DNA of 53,485 nt from Verrucomicrobiaceae bacterium E54 (GTDB lineage Bacteria; Verrucomicrobiota; Verrucomicrobiia; Verrucomicrobiales; Akkermansiaceae), in assembly GCA_022548915.1 (NCBI GenBank), contig JAKZES010000038.1:1-53485 (forward strand), in the 5' to 3' direction. A program made the translations under genes and the position numbers. Below the pieces are notes generated by a model. The model was not told the DNA's origin and ran no database searches. It saw only the letters and a program-made list of their open reading frames with translations. The first letter of the stretch is position 1. Each line of letters starts with the position of its first letter. Positions 28,739-40,904 of the stretch are shown here, piece after piece.

Positions 28739-29803
28739 CTATCGGGCCTTGCCGATGGTCCCGCCGGGAACGAACTCCGCCAGGGTCTCGACCTGCCCGA
28801 CGTCGCGCTTGCCGCGGCTCAGGTGGTCCGCCCAGCGGACGATGCGCCGGACCACGGGTGCGGGATCCCAGCGGATGTGCGCCACGCTCGGTTGCAGCCA
28901 GTCGAACCAGTCGGCGTGGTCGGTGCAGACCAGCGACACGTCCTCGGGCACCCGCAGACCCTTGCGCCCGAGGAACTGCATGACCGCGCCGAAGAGCGGG
29001 GCCTCGTCGATGATCATCGCCGTCGGCGGGCTGTAGCGGAACAGCAGCTCCAGCCTCTGGTGGAGGCTCTCGATCCGGCCGTCCCAATCGGGCAGTTGGT
29101 AGCGTCCCAGAGGAATGCCATGGGCGGCGATCTCGGCGAGGAAGGCCCGCTCGGAGGCGCCCGGCTCGGGAATCCGCCGCTCGGGCGGGCACAGCAGGAC
29201 GATGCGGCGGTGGCCGAGGCGGATCAGCTCGCGGGTGGCCGCCGCATAAGCCGGCGGCTTGTCCGGTCCGACGCCGGGGATGAGCAGCTCGCGCCGTCGG
29301 CCGAAGAGGGCGAAGGCCGGCACCTTTTGGGCGACGAACCACTCAAGCACCTCGAACGAGCCGCCGAGCACGATCCAGGCATCCGCCTCCGTTCGCCCGA
29401 CCAGGCGGGCGACCCGCGCCACGTCCATGCCGAGGTCGACCAGGCACTTCTTCACCGGGGTGAGGTCGTGGCCTTTCTCCACGAGCTGGTGCTGCAGTTC
29501 GACCAGGTAAGCCAGCTCGCGGTCGGTCGGGCTGTGGAAAAGGATGCCGATCCTGAGCACCCGGCCGGTCTTCCAGCCGGGGGGCAGGGTGATGCGCCGC
29601 TGCCGCCGCCGTCCCTGGGAGGCGAGAAGTCCTTCCGCCTCGAGCAGCCGCAGCGCCGCTTCGACCGTGTTGCGGTTCACGCCCAGCATCTTCTCCAGCC
29701 GCAGCACCCCGGGCATCAGCCCCTCGAATCGCCCGGCCTGCACCTCGCCCCGCAGGAACGCCGCCAGCTGCTCGCTCGCACTCAACAACCGGGGGCGTCG
29801 CAT
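28739..29803 (-). CDS. GntR-type HTH regulator with LacI-type sensor domain (XylR-like)
   Basis: A 354-residue transcription regulator. The N-terminal winged helix of GntR type occupies about residues 8-72 (SEQLAAFLRGEVQAGRF, then VLRLEKMLGVNRNTVEAALRLLEAEGLL). The rest is a LacI/periplasmic-binding-like ligand domain (RVLRIGILFHSP, TRELIRLGHRRIVLLCPPE, PTAMIIDEAPLFGAVMQFLGRKGLRVPEDVSLVCTDHADWF). This combination is common in Verrucomicrobiota and often lies next to surface-protein or polysaccharide-use genes. The divergent neighbour at 29938 is a large surface repeat protein, a plausible target. Effector unknown; a sugar is expected from the family. Confidence 0.92.
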   Translation of the reverse strand: MRRPRLLSASEQLAAFLRGEVQAGRFEGLMPGVLRLEKMLGVNRNTVEAALRLLEAEGLLASQGRRRQRRITLPPGWKTGRVLRIGILFHSPTDRELAYLVELQHQLVEKGHDLTPVKKCLVDLGMDVARVARLVGRTEADAWIVLGGSFEVLEWFVAQKVPAFALFGRRRELLIPGVGPDKPPAYAAATRELIRLGHRRIVLLCPPERRIPEPGASERAFLAEIAAHGIPLGRYQLPDWDGRIESLHQRLELLFRYSPPTAMIIDEAPLFGAVMQFLGRKGLRVPEDVSLVCTDHADWFDWLQPSVAHIRWDPAPVVRRIVRWADHLSRGKRDVGQVETLAEFVPGGTIGKAR

Positions 29804-29937
29804 GGGCGATTCTTACTGGAATTTAGGATAGAGCCCAAGATCAAAAACTCTGGAGGAGGCTCTCGCTGTGGAGAGGGTGGTGGGGCATGTCTCTGACAAA
29901 ATCCAGAGAAACCCACACCGCAAACCTCCCTATCGCC

Positions 29938-32900
29938 ATGAAACGAAAAACCAACATCATAATAACGAGCCCGCTCATCGCCGCTGTTGCAGGGCTTGCC
30001 CTCACCGCTGGCACTGCCAGCGGCCAAATCACCCAGGATTTCGAGAGCACGACCGCACCTGATGTGCCGACTGGGTGGGCGACCATTGGCGTGGGTGCCG
30101 AGGGCACCTATGCAACCACCGCTGGCGAGGGCAATCCCGGCCAAAGCGGCAACCTCGATTGGACCGCAAGCAATCAAACCGCGCCCGGCGTCTATCTCGT
30201 GAACTCCGGCGCTGCCTTCGACGCGACGAAGCCCATCAGTGGCAGCTTCGATTTTTATGTAGTTGAAGAGGGAAACTACTCGAATGCGAATTTCATCATC
30301 GGTGATGTGCAGGATGGACTTACAGGCGACGCTGGAGAATTCATCAACGTCTGGATGTGCGAACAGCAGTTCGGAACACGCGCCCGTGTCTATGATGGCT
30401 CGAATACGCTGCTCTTCAGCGGAGACGGCAACAATAACTACGCGTTCAAGACCAATGAATGGGTGAGCGCGACCTTCACTTGGACTCCGACCGCCGGCAA
30501 GACGGGCACCTTCTCGGTCCTGCTGGACAGTCCGAGCTTCACGAACAGCCCCATGGTCGTCACTAACTACACCTTCGACAGTGCCGCTGCCTATTTCGGC
30601 TTCGGCACGGGCAAAAGCGCCTCCCGCTTCGACAACATCAGCATCACCGGAACCCCGTTCACCGGAAACTACTGGGACAGTGACGGTGCCACTGCGGGAG
30701 CTGGCGGAACAACACCGACTGGCACATGGGGCACTGACGACTACTGGAGCGTGTCCGCGACTGGCGAAGCAGCCACGGGTGCATGGGCAGCCGGAGCGTC
30801 CGCCGTGTTCGCTGCAGGGACGGATGCCACCGGGACCTACACGGTCACGGTGGATGGCAGTCAGGACATCGGCGGCCTGTTTGTCGAGGAAGGCTCGCTC
30901 ACACTGGCCGACGGCACCTCCGGGGCACTCAATGTGACAGCTTCTGACACCACTTTGCTGATTCAACCGGGAGCCGATGCGACGATCGAAGTTCCTTTCA
31001 CCGACTCCGGCACGGAAGTGCTCTCCAAGGGCGGTGACGGCACGCTCATACTCAACGCCGACAACAGCGGTGCCACGGGCGGCCTGGTGCTCGGCGGCGG
31101 CGTGACGCAATTTGAGTCTCCGGCATCGATCAACGGCTCCGGCGAGACCGTAACACTTGGATCGCTGGGCACGATGGTCTTCGGCGCATCCTTTGTGGAC
31201 ACCAACATCCCCGCAGCGCTCGACCGGATCATTACCACTTCAAGCGGAACAGTTGCCGCCGACAACTATGCGGCAACCGCTTTTGATCTCGACACTCCGG
31301 GTCTCACCGACGTCTCGCTAGGGGCGGTTGGTAGTGTCGCCTATACCGGAACGCTCACTCCTGCTGGAACCACTTACCGCCTCGGCGGCGGTGGCGGCAC
31401 CTTGACCATGTCCAATGGCTTTGGAGGGGCCGGGGATGATCTCGCGGTCCGTGGCCCGGGCACAGTCATACTCGGGGCTGCGAATGCCTACGACGGTAGC
31501 ACCTCAGTCACTGATGCGACTCTTCAACTCAACGCCGCAAGTTCACTACCGTCGGGCACGACGCTCTCACTCAGTAACGGCACATTGCGCTTGAACGGCA
31601 ATGATACCACTGTTGCTGTAGGAACCTTGGATGGCGGTGCATTCGAGAATGGCAGCGCCAGCACAGCAGCAACTCTGACAGTCGATAATTCGTCCGCCAT
31701 CACCTTCCAGGGGACGATTCAAGATGGAGGTGCCGCTGCACTGGCACTCACCAAGGACGGTTCCGGCAACTTGAGGTTGGTCGGCGACCAAGGCTACACA
31801 GGCAACACGACTATTTCCAACGGCATACTTGAGGTTGGTAGTCGAAATGACGGAGGTGGCACGCTTGGTGGCGGCAGCTACAGCGGTAACATCTCAATCG
31901 CAGCCGGATCTGAACTCTGGCACTGGAATGACACGCAGGAATTCTCGGGTATCATTAGCGGGGATGGCGCGGTGTGGACTTGGTCCGGCTCCAATCTGAC
32001 CCTTTCCGGTGAGAACACCTACACCGGCGAAACCCGGATTTGGTCGGATACGACATCCGGCAGCAGCCTGACCGTCTCTTCCCTCAACAGCGTCACGGCA
32101 GGCAGCATCGAAACCGGCTCAGGCACGGTGGCAACCCCAGTAGCAAGCAGCTCCCTCGGGGCTCCCAGCAGTGAGGCCAATGGTACGATCTATCTCTCAA
32201 GGACTGGCAAGCGTGCAAGCTGCACCCTCCGGTATGTGGGCCTCGGCGAAACGACAGACCGCATTATTAACGTGGGCTTTGACAGTTCGTCCAAGCAGAC
32301 GATTGATGCCGACGGCACGGGCCTTCTGAAATTCACCTCACCCTTCGCCATATCAGCGGGGAGCGGGACCTCATCGGGCGGCATTATTCTACGTGGTACC
32401 GGCGATGGTGAAGTCGCCGAGATTGGGACCATTCCCGGATCTTTGGAGAAGAACGACGGAGGCACTTGGACGGTAAACGGAACGAACAGCGTCGACGCCA
32501 CCACCGTTTCCGCTGGCAAACTCCTCGTCAACGGGACCTTCACATCGAGAACAGGGACCTTCAATGTTAACGGCACCAGTACTCTTGGCGGCACCGCAAC
32601 GATTAGTGACAGCACCCCCGGCACTGTGAGCGTGGTCCTGGCGGCAGGTGCCAGCCTCGAACCCGGCACCTCAGTGGGCACCCTGACAGTCGACGGTGCC
32701 CTCGACATTTCGGCTCCAGCCGGCGGCGCGGGTCTGCTTAATTTTGAGCTCGATACCACTGCTGCCAGCGACCAGATCGCTGTCACCGGTGCGCTGAACA
32801 TCGGAAGCGGCGCACTCGGCCTGAGCGACTTCAGCTTCAGCGATCTCGGCGGCTTGGAAAATGGCACCTACACGCTCATCAGCAGCGGTGGGCTGACCGG

Positions 32901-33417
32901 TAGCATTGATGGCGGTGATTCGACCGCGACCGACGCGATTGGCGATGCGGACTTCGAACTGCAAATCAGCGGTAATGATGTCGTGCTGGCCGTCACCGGC
33001 CTTCCCGGCGGCGGCCCTTCCTACGCCACTTGGTCGAGTGGTGCGGGTGCCAACGACGACACCAACGGCGACGGAGTGGAGAATGCGGTGGCCTACGTGC
33101 TGGGTGCCGCCGATGTGAACGAAGTGATGACCGGCAAGGTGCCGACCCTGGACAACAGCGATCCGGACTTCTTCATCTTCAACTTCCGCCGGAGTGACGA
33201 CGCGGAGGCGGACGCCACGACGGCGATCGCCGCCCAGTATGGCACCGACCTGAGCGGTTGGACCACCGCAGTGGACGATGCCACCGACGTGATCATCACG
33301 CCCACCGACGACTTCTACGACACGGGAGTCGACAAGGTTGAGGTGAAGCTGCGCCGCAGCGTCCTGGCACCCGACGGCCGTCTCTTCGCCCGCCTGCTGG
33401 TGACGGTGACGCCCTGA
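29938..33417 (+). CDS. large secreted protein with autotransporter-associated beta-strand (PATR) repeats
   Basis: A 1159-residue exported protein with signal peptide MKRKTNIIITSPLIAAVAGL through ~residue 29 (TASG-Q). Residues ~30-250 form a beta-rich N-terminal domain, and the body carries at least five PATR-type repeats, e.g. TKDGSGNLRLVGDQGYTGNT, TLSGENTYTGETRI, RGPGTVILGAANAYDGST and SKGGDGTLILNADNSGATGG. The C-terminal ~130 residues start with the calcium-loop-like DDTNGDGVENAVAYVLGA and form a domain common at the end of verrucomicrobial surface proteins; there is no outer-membrane beta-barrel. Codon use is less GC-biased than in neighbours. It is Thr/Ser/Gly-rich. The ATG at 29938 is preferred to 29887 because it starts the signal peptide. 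The GntR-LacI regulator is divergent. Confidence 0.9.
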   Translation: MKRKTNIIITSPLIAAVAGLALTAGTASGQITQDFESTTAPDVPTGWATIGVGAEGTYATTAGEGNPGQSGNLDWTASNQTAPGVYLVNSGAAFDATKPISGSFDFYVVEEGNYSNANFIIGDVQDGLTGDAGEFINVWMCEQQFGTRARVYDGSNTLLFSGDGNNNYAFKTNEWVSATFTWTPTAGKTGTFSVLLDSPSFTNSPMVVTNYTFDSAAAYFGFGTGKSASRFDNISITGTPFTGNYWDSDGATAGAGGTTPTGTWGTDDYWSVSATGEAATGAWAAGASAVFAAGTDATGTYTVTVDGSQDIGGLFVEEGSLTLADGTSGALNVTASDTTLLIQPGADATIEVPFTDSGTEVLSKGGDGTLILNADNSGATGGLVLGGGVTQFESPASINGSGETVTLGSLGTMVFGASFVDTNIPAALDRIITTSSGTVAADNYAATAFDLDTPGLTDVSLGAVGSVAYTGTLTPAGTTYRLGGGGGTLTMSNGFGGAGDDLAVRGPGTVILGAANAYDGSTSVTDATLQLNAASSLPSGTTLSLSNGTLRLNGNDTTVAVGTLDGGAFENGSASTAATLTVDNSSAITFQGTIQDGGAAALALTKDGSGNLRLVGDQGYTGNTTISNGILEVGSRNDGGGTLGGGSYSGNISIAAGSELWHWNDTQEFSGIISGDGAVWTWSGSNLTLSGENTYTGETRIWSDTTSGSSLTVSSLNSVTAGSIETGSGTVATPVASSSLGAPSSEANGTIYLSRTGKRASCTLRYVGLGETTDRIINVGFDSSSKQTIDADGTGLLKFTSPFAISAGSGTSSGGIILRGTGDGEVAEIGTIPGSLEKNDGGTWTVNGTNSVDATTVSAGKLLVNGTFTSRTGTFNVNGTSTLGGTATISDSTPGTVSVVLAAGASLEPGTSVGTLTVDGALDISAPAGGAGLLNFELDTTAASDQIAVTGALNIGSGALGLSDFSFSDLGGLENGTYTLISSGGLTGSIDGGDSTATDAIGDADFELQISGNDVVLAVTGLPGGGPSYATWSSGAGANDDTNGDGVENAVAYVLGAADVNEVMTGKVPTLDNSDPDFFIFNFRRSDDAEADATTAIAAQYGTDLSGWTTAVDDATDVIITPTDDFYDTGVDKVEVKLRRSVLAPDGRLFARLLVTVTP

Positions 33418-33444
33418 CGCGGAACGCAAATTACTCCAATTCCC

Positions 33445-33478
33445 AACGCCGGTCCCGCCAGTCGGGGCCGGCGTTTTT
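33445..33478 (+). terminator. rho-independent terminator after the repeat protein gene
   Basis: AACGCCGGTCCC pairs with GGGGCCGGCGTT (one G-T pair) around a seven-base loop, followed directly by a TTTTT run. It is the clearest intrinsic terminator in the window. Confidence 0.9.
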
Positions 33479-33636
33479 CTTGGCCCTCGACCGCGTCGGG
33501 ATGCCTGCCCCCGCCGACAGCCCGGGCTTTTCCCGCAAGCCGCCCTTTACAAGAAGGGGCGGCCCTGCGAAACACCCAGCAATTTACCCCCCGCAGCATC
33601 GATTTTCATGCTGCCGGGCCATGTCCCGACATCGCC

Positions 33637-36894
<3,258 letters not shown>

Positions 36895-37030
36895 GGGGGA
36901 CCTCCCGTCGCCTTTTCAGGGCCCGTGGGTTCTCATGGGTATCCAGTCCCACTGCTTGCGCTATCGACCGCCTTGCCCTGAGCTGCATCGAATCGCAAGA
37001 ACGCTGAAGGAAGCGCGATTCCCGCGAATC

Positions 37031-38032
37031 CTACAACACCAGCATGCAATCGCCGTAGCTGTAGAATCGGTAGCGCTCCCGCACCGCATCGCGGTAGGCC
37101 GCCAGCACCGCCTCGCGGCCGGCCAGGGCGCTGACCAGCATGATCAGGGTGCTTTCCGGCAGGTGGAAGTTCGTCAGCAGCACGTCGACCGCGCGGAACT
37201 CATGCGGCGGGTAGATGAAGATGTCGGTCTCGCCCTGGTGGTGGGTCTCATCGACGCGCTTTCCGTCTTCCGCCTTCCGCGTGCCGCCCAGGTGCTCCAG
37301 CACCCGCGTGACCGTGGTGCCCACCGCCACCACCCGTCCGGCGGCATTCACCCGGCGGGCGGTATTTTCTGTTAGAACATAGCGCTCGTAATGCATCTTG
37401 TGTTCCTCGGGCCGTTCGGCGCTCACGGGACGGAAGGTGCCGACCCCGACGTGCAGCGTGAGGAAGTCGTGATCCAAGCCGTCGAGCATTTCCGGCGTGA
37501 AGTGGAGTCCCGCGGTCGGGGCGGCGATGGCGCCTTCTTCGCGGGCATAGACCGTCTGGTAGCGGTCGCGATCCGCGGACTCGTCGTCGCGGCCCATGTA
37601 ATGCGGCAGCGCCAGATGGCCGTGCTCGTTGAGATCCACCGGCGACTCCCATCGCACCAACCGGTCGCCGTTGTCGAAGACCTCGACGACCGTGCCCGTG
37701 GTGCCGCCGACCACGACCTCGCGGCCCGCCTTCATCCGCTTGCCCGGCTTGACCAGGCAGCGCCACTCGGTGGGTGAAAGCTGGTCGAGGCACAGCAGCT
37801 CGATCCGGCCGTCGTCGGAGAACAAGCGCGCGGGAATCACCTTGGTGTCGTTCAGCACCAGCAGGTCATCCGGTTTCAGAAACTCCGGCAGTTCCCGGAA
37901 CATGCGGTGCTCGACCGCGCCGGTCTCCCGGTGCAGGACCAGCATTCGCGAGGCCGAACGTTCGGCCAGCGGGCGCGAAGCGATCAGCTCTTCGGGCAGC
38001 TCGTAGTGGAAATCCGAGGTTCTGAGGGTCAC
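37031..38032 (-). CDS. queA: S-adenosylmethionine:tRNA ribosyltransferase-isomerase
   Basis: Transfers and isomerises the ribosyl part of SAM onto 7-aminomethyl-7-deazaguanine in tRNA, giving epoxyqueuosine at position 34. The 333-residue protein opens with the family signature LRTSDFHYELPEELIASRP. It continues with LLVLNDTKVIPARL and PTAGLHFTPEML, then ends with the NFHLPESTLIMLVSALAGRE and AYRDAVRERYRFYSYGDCML segments. The start is GTG at 38032, four bases after the stop of the methyltransferase gene. queG, the next step of the pathway, is 7.5 kb away at 45586. Confidence 0.97.
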   Translation of the reverse strand: MTLRTSDFHYELPEELIASRPLAERSASRMLVLHRETGAVEHRMFRELPEFLKPDDLLVLNDTKVIPARLFSDDGRIELLCLDQLSPTEWRCLVKPGKRMKAGREVVVGGTTGTVVEVFDNGDRLVRWESPVDLNEHGHLALPHYMGRDDESADRDRYQTVYAREEGAIAAPTAGLHFTPEMLDGLDHDFLTLHVGVGTFRPVSAERPEEHKMHYERYVLTENTARRVNAAGRVVAVGTTVTRVLEHLGGTRKAEDGKRVDETHHQGETDIFIYPPHEFRAVDVLLTNFHLPESTLIMLVSALAGREAVLAAYRDAVRERYRFYSYGDCMLVL

Positions 38033-38036
38033 GTCG

Positions 38037-38714
38037 CTACTCGGGTTTCACGAAGCGAAGGCAGTAGTTTTCCTTCAGTCCGGGGACCGTGAGCTTCGCA
38101 TCGAATTTCAGCCCGGCGTCCTCGATCTCCCTGCGAAAGACCTCCTCGCCGGCTCGCACGTGCCCCATCACCCAGTCGCTGGACTTGCCCTCGATGCGGA
38201 TGAAGTCGATCAAGATCAGGACGCCGCCCGGCCGGAGCGCCTGCTCGAGTGAAGCGAGCGATGACATCGGATACTCGAAGTGGTGGTAAACGTCGCACAG
38301 GAAGGCCAGGTCGATGGACTCGGGCGGCAGACCGGTCGAGTCCTCCGGGCACAGCACGGTGGTGATGTTCCGGTGCCCCTCCTGCTTGGCCCGCGCCTGG
38401 ATGTGCTTGAGGAAGTTGCCATTGATCTCGACCGCATAGACCCAACCTTTCGGGCCGACGGCTTCGGCGAACATCCGGGTGTAGAGCCCGGTGCCGGCAC
38501 CGATGTCGGCGACACGCATGCCCGGTTTCACCTCGCAGGCGGCGAGTACCGCCCGGCGGGCATCGAAGACCTCGCGGCTTTCCACCTCGAAGCGCTTCAG
38601 CCAGTCGTCAACCTTCAGGTCCGGGTCGAGGAACTTCTCGTTGATTCCCGGGCGCACGCTTTCCTCGGCGGCGAGCGGGAGCAGGATCAGTAGGAGCAGC
38701 AGGGCCGTCTTCAT
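38037..38714 (-). CDS. exported class I SAM-dependent methyltransferase-like protein
   Basis: A 225-residue protein whose first ~17 residues form a signal peptide (MKTALLLLLILLPLAAEES). The mature part is a full class I methyltransferase fold: motif I VADIGAGTGLYTRMF at 68-82, the acidic loop VYAVEINGNFLKHI, motif post-I TTVLCPEDSTGLPPESIDLAF, LCDVYHHFE, and ALRPGGVLILIDFIRIEG. SAM is not expected outside the cytoplasm, so export is unusual. Similar exported homologues are seen in Planctomycetota and Verrucomicrobiota. The in-frame ATG at 38765 would add a basic extension before the hydrophobic segment. It lies directly upstream of queA. Confidence 0.82.
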   Translation of the reverse strand: MKTALLLLLILLPLAAEESVRPGINEKFLDPDLKVDDWLKRFEVESREVFDARRAVLAACEVKPGMRVADIGAGTGLYTRMFAEAVGPKGWVYAVEINGNFLKHIQARAKQEGHRNITTVLCPEDSTGLPPESIDLAFLCDVYHHFEYPMSSLASLEQALRPGGVLILIDFIRIEGKSSDWVMGHVRAGEEVFRREIEDAGLKFDAKLTVPGLKENYCLRFVKPE

Positions 38715-38761
38715 GCGCCTGAAAATGGGACCTTCACGACCCGCTGCCAAGCGGCATCCGC

Positions 38762-40807
38762 TCACGAATCCAACTCGGGAACTTCCCGGCCCCAGATGCG
38801 GACGAGCAAGCGGCCTTCGCCCTTCTCAAAGACCTCGCGGGCGAGCAGCAGCCGGCTTCCGTTCTTTTCGAGATCCCACCCGTCCGTCGGTCCGGCGGGC
38901 TGCCATCCGGCCTCGAGCAGCCGCCGCAGCACCGCCTCCCGCGGCTGGCGGCTGTCGCGCGAGAACTCGTGGTCGGGAGCCTCGAGCGAGGTCGAAGGGC
39001 GCGGCACCGGGCCGCGGAAGCGGCCGGTGCGGGCCCGCGAGCGGAGCCGGGGTGCAAGCCAGGTGACGATCCGTAGCAGCCACCGGCCGCGGAAGGAATC
39101 GAAGCGCGAATCGAGCGGGCGCAGGGGCTGCATGCGGGTGACGAGGCCCTGGTAACCCGCAAGCCCCATCGGCCCGTGGTAGATGATCGGCTCGCCTTCC
39201 GCGCGCACCGGCGCGCCGCTGTAGATGACCCCGCGCCACATGGCATCCCCCGAGGGCGAAAAGCGGTCGGGGTGCTTGTTCCGCAGCAGGCGCTCGGCCC
39301 GCCCGTAGCCGATCTGCTGCCGCAGGTAGCCGGTCGGCGAGGTCCTCCGGTGGTGCCAGACGAAGGCATTCGGGGCGAAGCCGATGCGCATGCCCGCGTC
39401 GCGAAGGCGCCAGCAGAAGTCGACGTCGTCGCCCGCCGTTCGGAAGGCGGGATCGAAGCCGCCGACCTGGAAGTACGCCGAACGCCGTACCGCGATGTTG
39501 CAGCCGGGCACGTGCTCGGCCTCGCGGTCGTCGAGCATCACGTGGCTCGCCGCGCCCGGTGCCGCGGTCACCACCGCACCGGCGAGGTCCCGGGGCGCGG
39601 GCGGCAGATTCGGGCCGCCCACCGCATCCCAGCCCTCGCCGAAGACGCGGGCGAGTTCCACCAGCCAGTCGGGATCCGCCTCGCAGTCGTCGTCGGTGAA
39701 GGCGACCACCTCGCCCGTGGCCGCCCCGGCCCCGGCGTTGCGGGCCGCACTGAGGCCGGCGGCCTCGAGGCGGATCAGCCGGACATCGGGGAACTCCCGC
39801 TCGACGAAGTCCGCCGTGCCGTCGCCGGAGCCGTCATCGACCACGATGATCTCGGCCGCGGGCCCGCGCAGCGATTCGAGCGACCGCAGGCAGGCGCCGA
39901 TGCGATCGCGGCCGTCGCGGCAGCAGACAATGACGGAGAACGACGGCGATGCCGGAATTCCGGGGCTTTCGGCGAAGGCGGTCCGAACCGCACCGAGGGC
40001 CGGCTTGTCGCGCGCCTGGCGATCGGTGAGGCCGAAGTCCCAGTCGGTCACCTCCGCACCCGCGTTCCACCAGCGGTCGCTCCAAGCATAGATGGCCAAA
40101 CCGGCGGCACCCCCTTCCCGCGCCCGTCGCACCCCCCACGCCAGGGTTTCGGCCTGCTCCGCGAGCCCTCCCCGGCGCGAATCGAAGCCAAATTCCGAGA
40201 TCATCACCGGGCGGTCGCCGGCGACGTGCTGGAGGCGTGTCAGGTAGCGGGAAAAGTCCTCCCCGTTTTCGAGATAAACATTCATCGCCGTGAAGTCGGC
40301 GTTGGCCGGTTCGAGATATTCGGTCGACGGATAGTTCGCGTAGGCCCACAGCAGCCCGGGGGCGATGCCCCGCCCGTCGGCGATCAGCGTTTCGAGCGCT
40401 TCGAGCACCCGGGTGGCCCCCATCCAGCGCACGAGATCGGAGGGGACCTCGTTGGCGACGAAGACGCCCGCCATCGCCGGATGTCCGGCGTGCCCGGGGG
40501 CCCGCTCCATCAGCGCGAGGCGTGCGCCTTCGATCGTGTGGTCCTTTCCTCCCAGGAAGTCCCGGGCGGAGGGCCAGAGATGCCCGGCGAAAACCTGGAG
40601 GCCGTGCGCCGCCGCGGCGTCGAGCAACTCACGGCTCGGCCAGTCGTAGAGTCGGAGCGCCTGGAAGCCGGCATCGGCCATGCGCCGAAAGTCCGCGTCG
40701 AAGTCATCCGGCCAGCCGCCCGGGAACGGCCCGTAGGTGACCAGCCGCAGGAACACCCGCTCGTCGCCGAGCCGGAAGAACCTGCCGTCCACCGTGAGCC
40801 GTTGCAT
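38762..40807 (-). CDS. fusion of a clan GH-A glycoside hydrolase-like domain and a family 2 glycosyltransferase
   Basis: A 681-residue cytoplasmic-type protein (no signal peptide). Residues ~1-280 form a TIM-barrel-like domain resembling GH2/GH5 enzymes: FLRLVTYGPFPGGWP, QALRLYDWPS, the acid/base motif V-A-N-E120 and the nucleophile motif VMIS-E205-FG, and finally YAWSDRWWNAG. Residues ~288-540 are a GT2 (GT-A) domain: SVIVCCRDGRDRIGACLRSL, VVDDGSGDGT, AARNAGAGAATGEVVAFTDDD, and the acceptor region FRTAGDDVDFCWRLRDAG. The C-terminal ~130 residues are an arginine-rich tail of unclear fold. Both catalytic glutamates and the DDD motif are present. It is divergent from gdh. Substrates unknown. 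Confidence 0.88.
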   Translation of the reverse strand: MQRLTVDGRFFRLGDERVFLRLVTYGPFPGGWPDDFDADFRRMADAGFQALRLYDWPSRELLDAAAAHGLQVFAGHLWPSARDFLGGKDHTIEGARLALMERAPGHAGHPAMAGVFVANEVPSDLVRWMGATRVLEALETLIADGRGIAPGLLWAYANYPSTEYLEPANADFTAMNVYLENGEDFSRYLTRLQHVAGDRPVMISEFGFDSRRGGLAEQAETLAWGVRRAREGGAAGLAIYAWSDRWWNAGAEVTDWDFGLTDRQARDKPALGAVRTAFAESPGIPASPSFSVIVCCRDGRDRIGACLRSLESLRGPAAEIIVVDDGSGDGTADFVEREFPDVRLIRLEAAGLSAARNAGAGAATGEVVAFTDDDCEADPDWLVELARVFGEGWDAVGGPNLPPAPRDLAGAVVTAAPGAASHVMLDDREAEHVPGCNIAVRRSAYFQVGGFDPAFRTAGDDVDFCWRLRDAGMRIGFAPNAFVWHHRRTSPTGYLRQQIGYGRAERLLRNKHPDRFSPSGDAMWRGVIYSGAPVRAEGEPIIYHGPMGLAGYQGLVTRMQPLRPLDSRFDSFRGRWLLRIVTWLAPRLRSRARTGRFRGPVPRPSTSLEAPDHEFSRDSRQPREAVLRRLLEAGWQPAGPTDGWDLEKNGSRLLLAREVFEKGEGRLLVRIWGREVPELDS

Positions 40808-40904
40808 CGGCGGCAGGCTAGCGCCCCGGGCGGGCCCGCTGCCAGACCCGATCTTGGGGGCGCTTTGGCTGGCGGCGCGGGCGGTCGGCGGCTATCCCTT
40901 GTCC

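Noticed and set aside
28529-29896. 455-residue plus-strand open frame opposite the GntR-LacI regulator
   Set aside because: Antisense to a gene with clear HTH and sensor motifs; overlaps the end of adk; no protein-like features.
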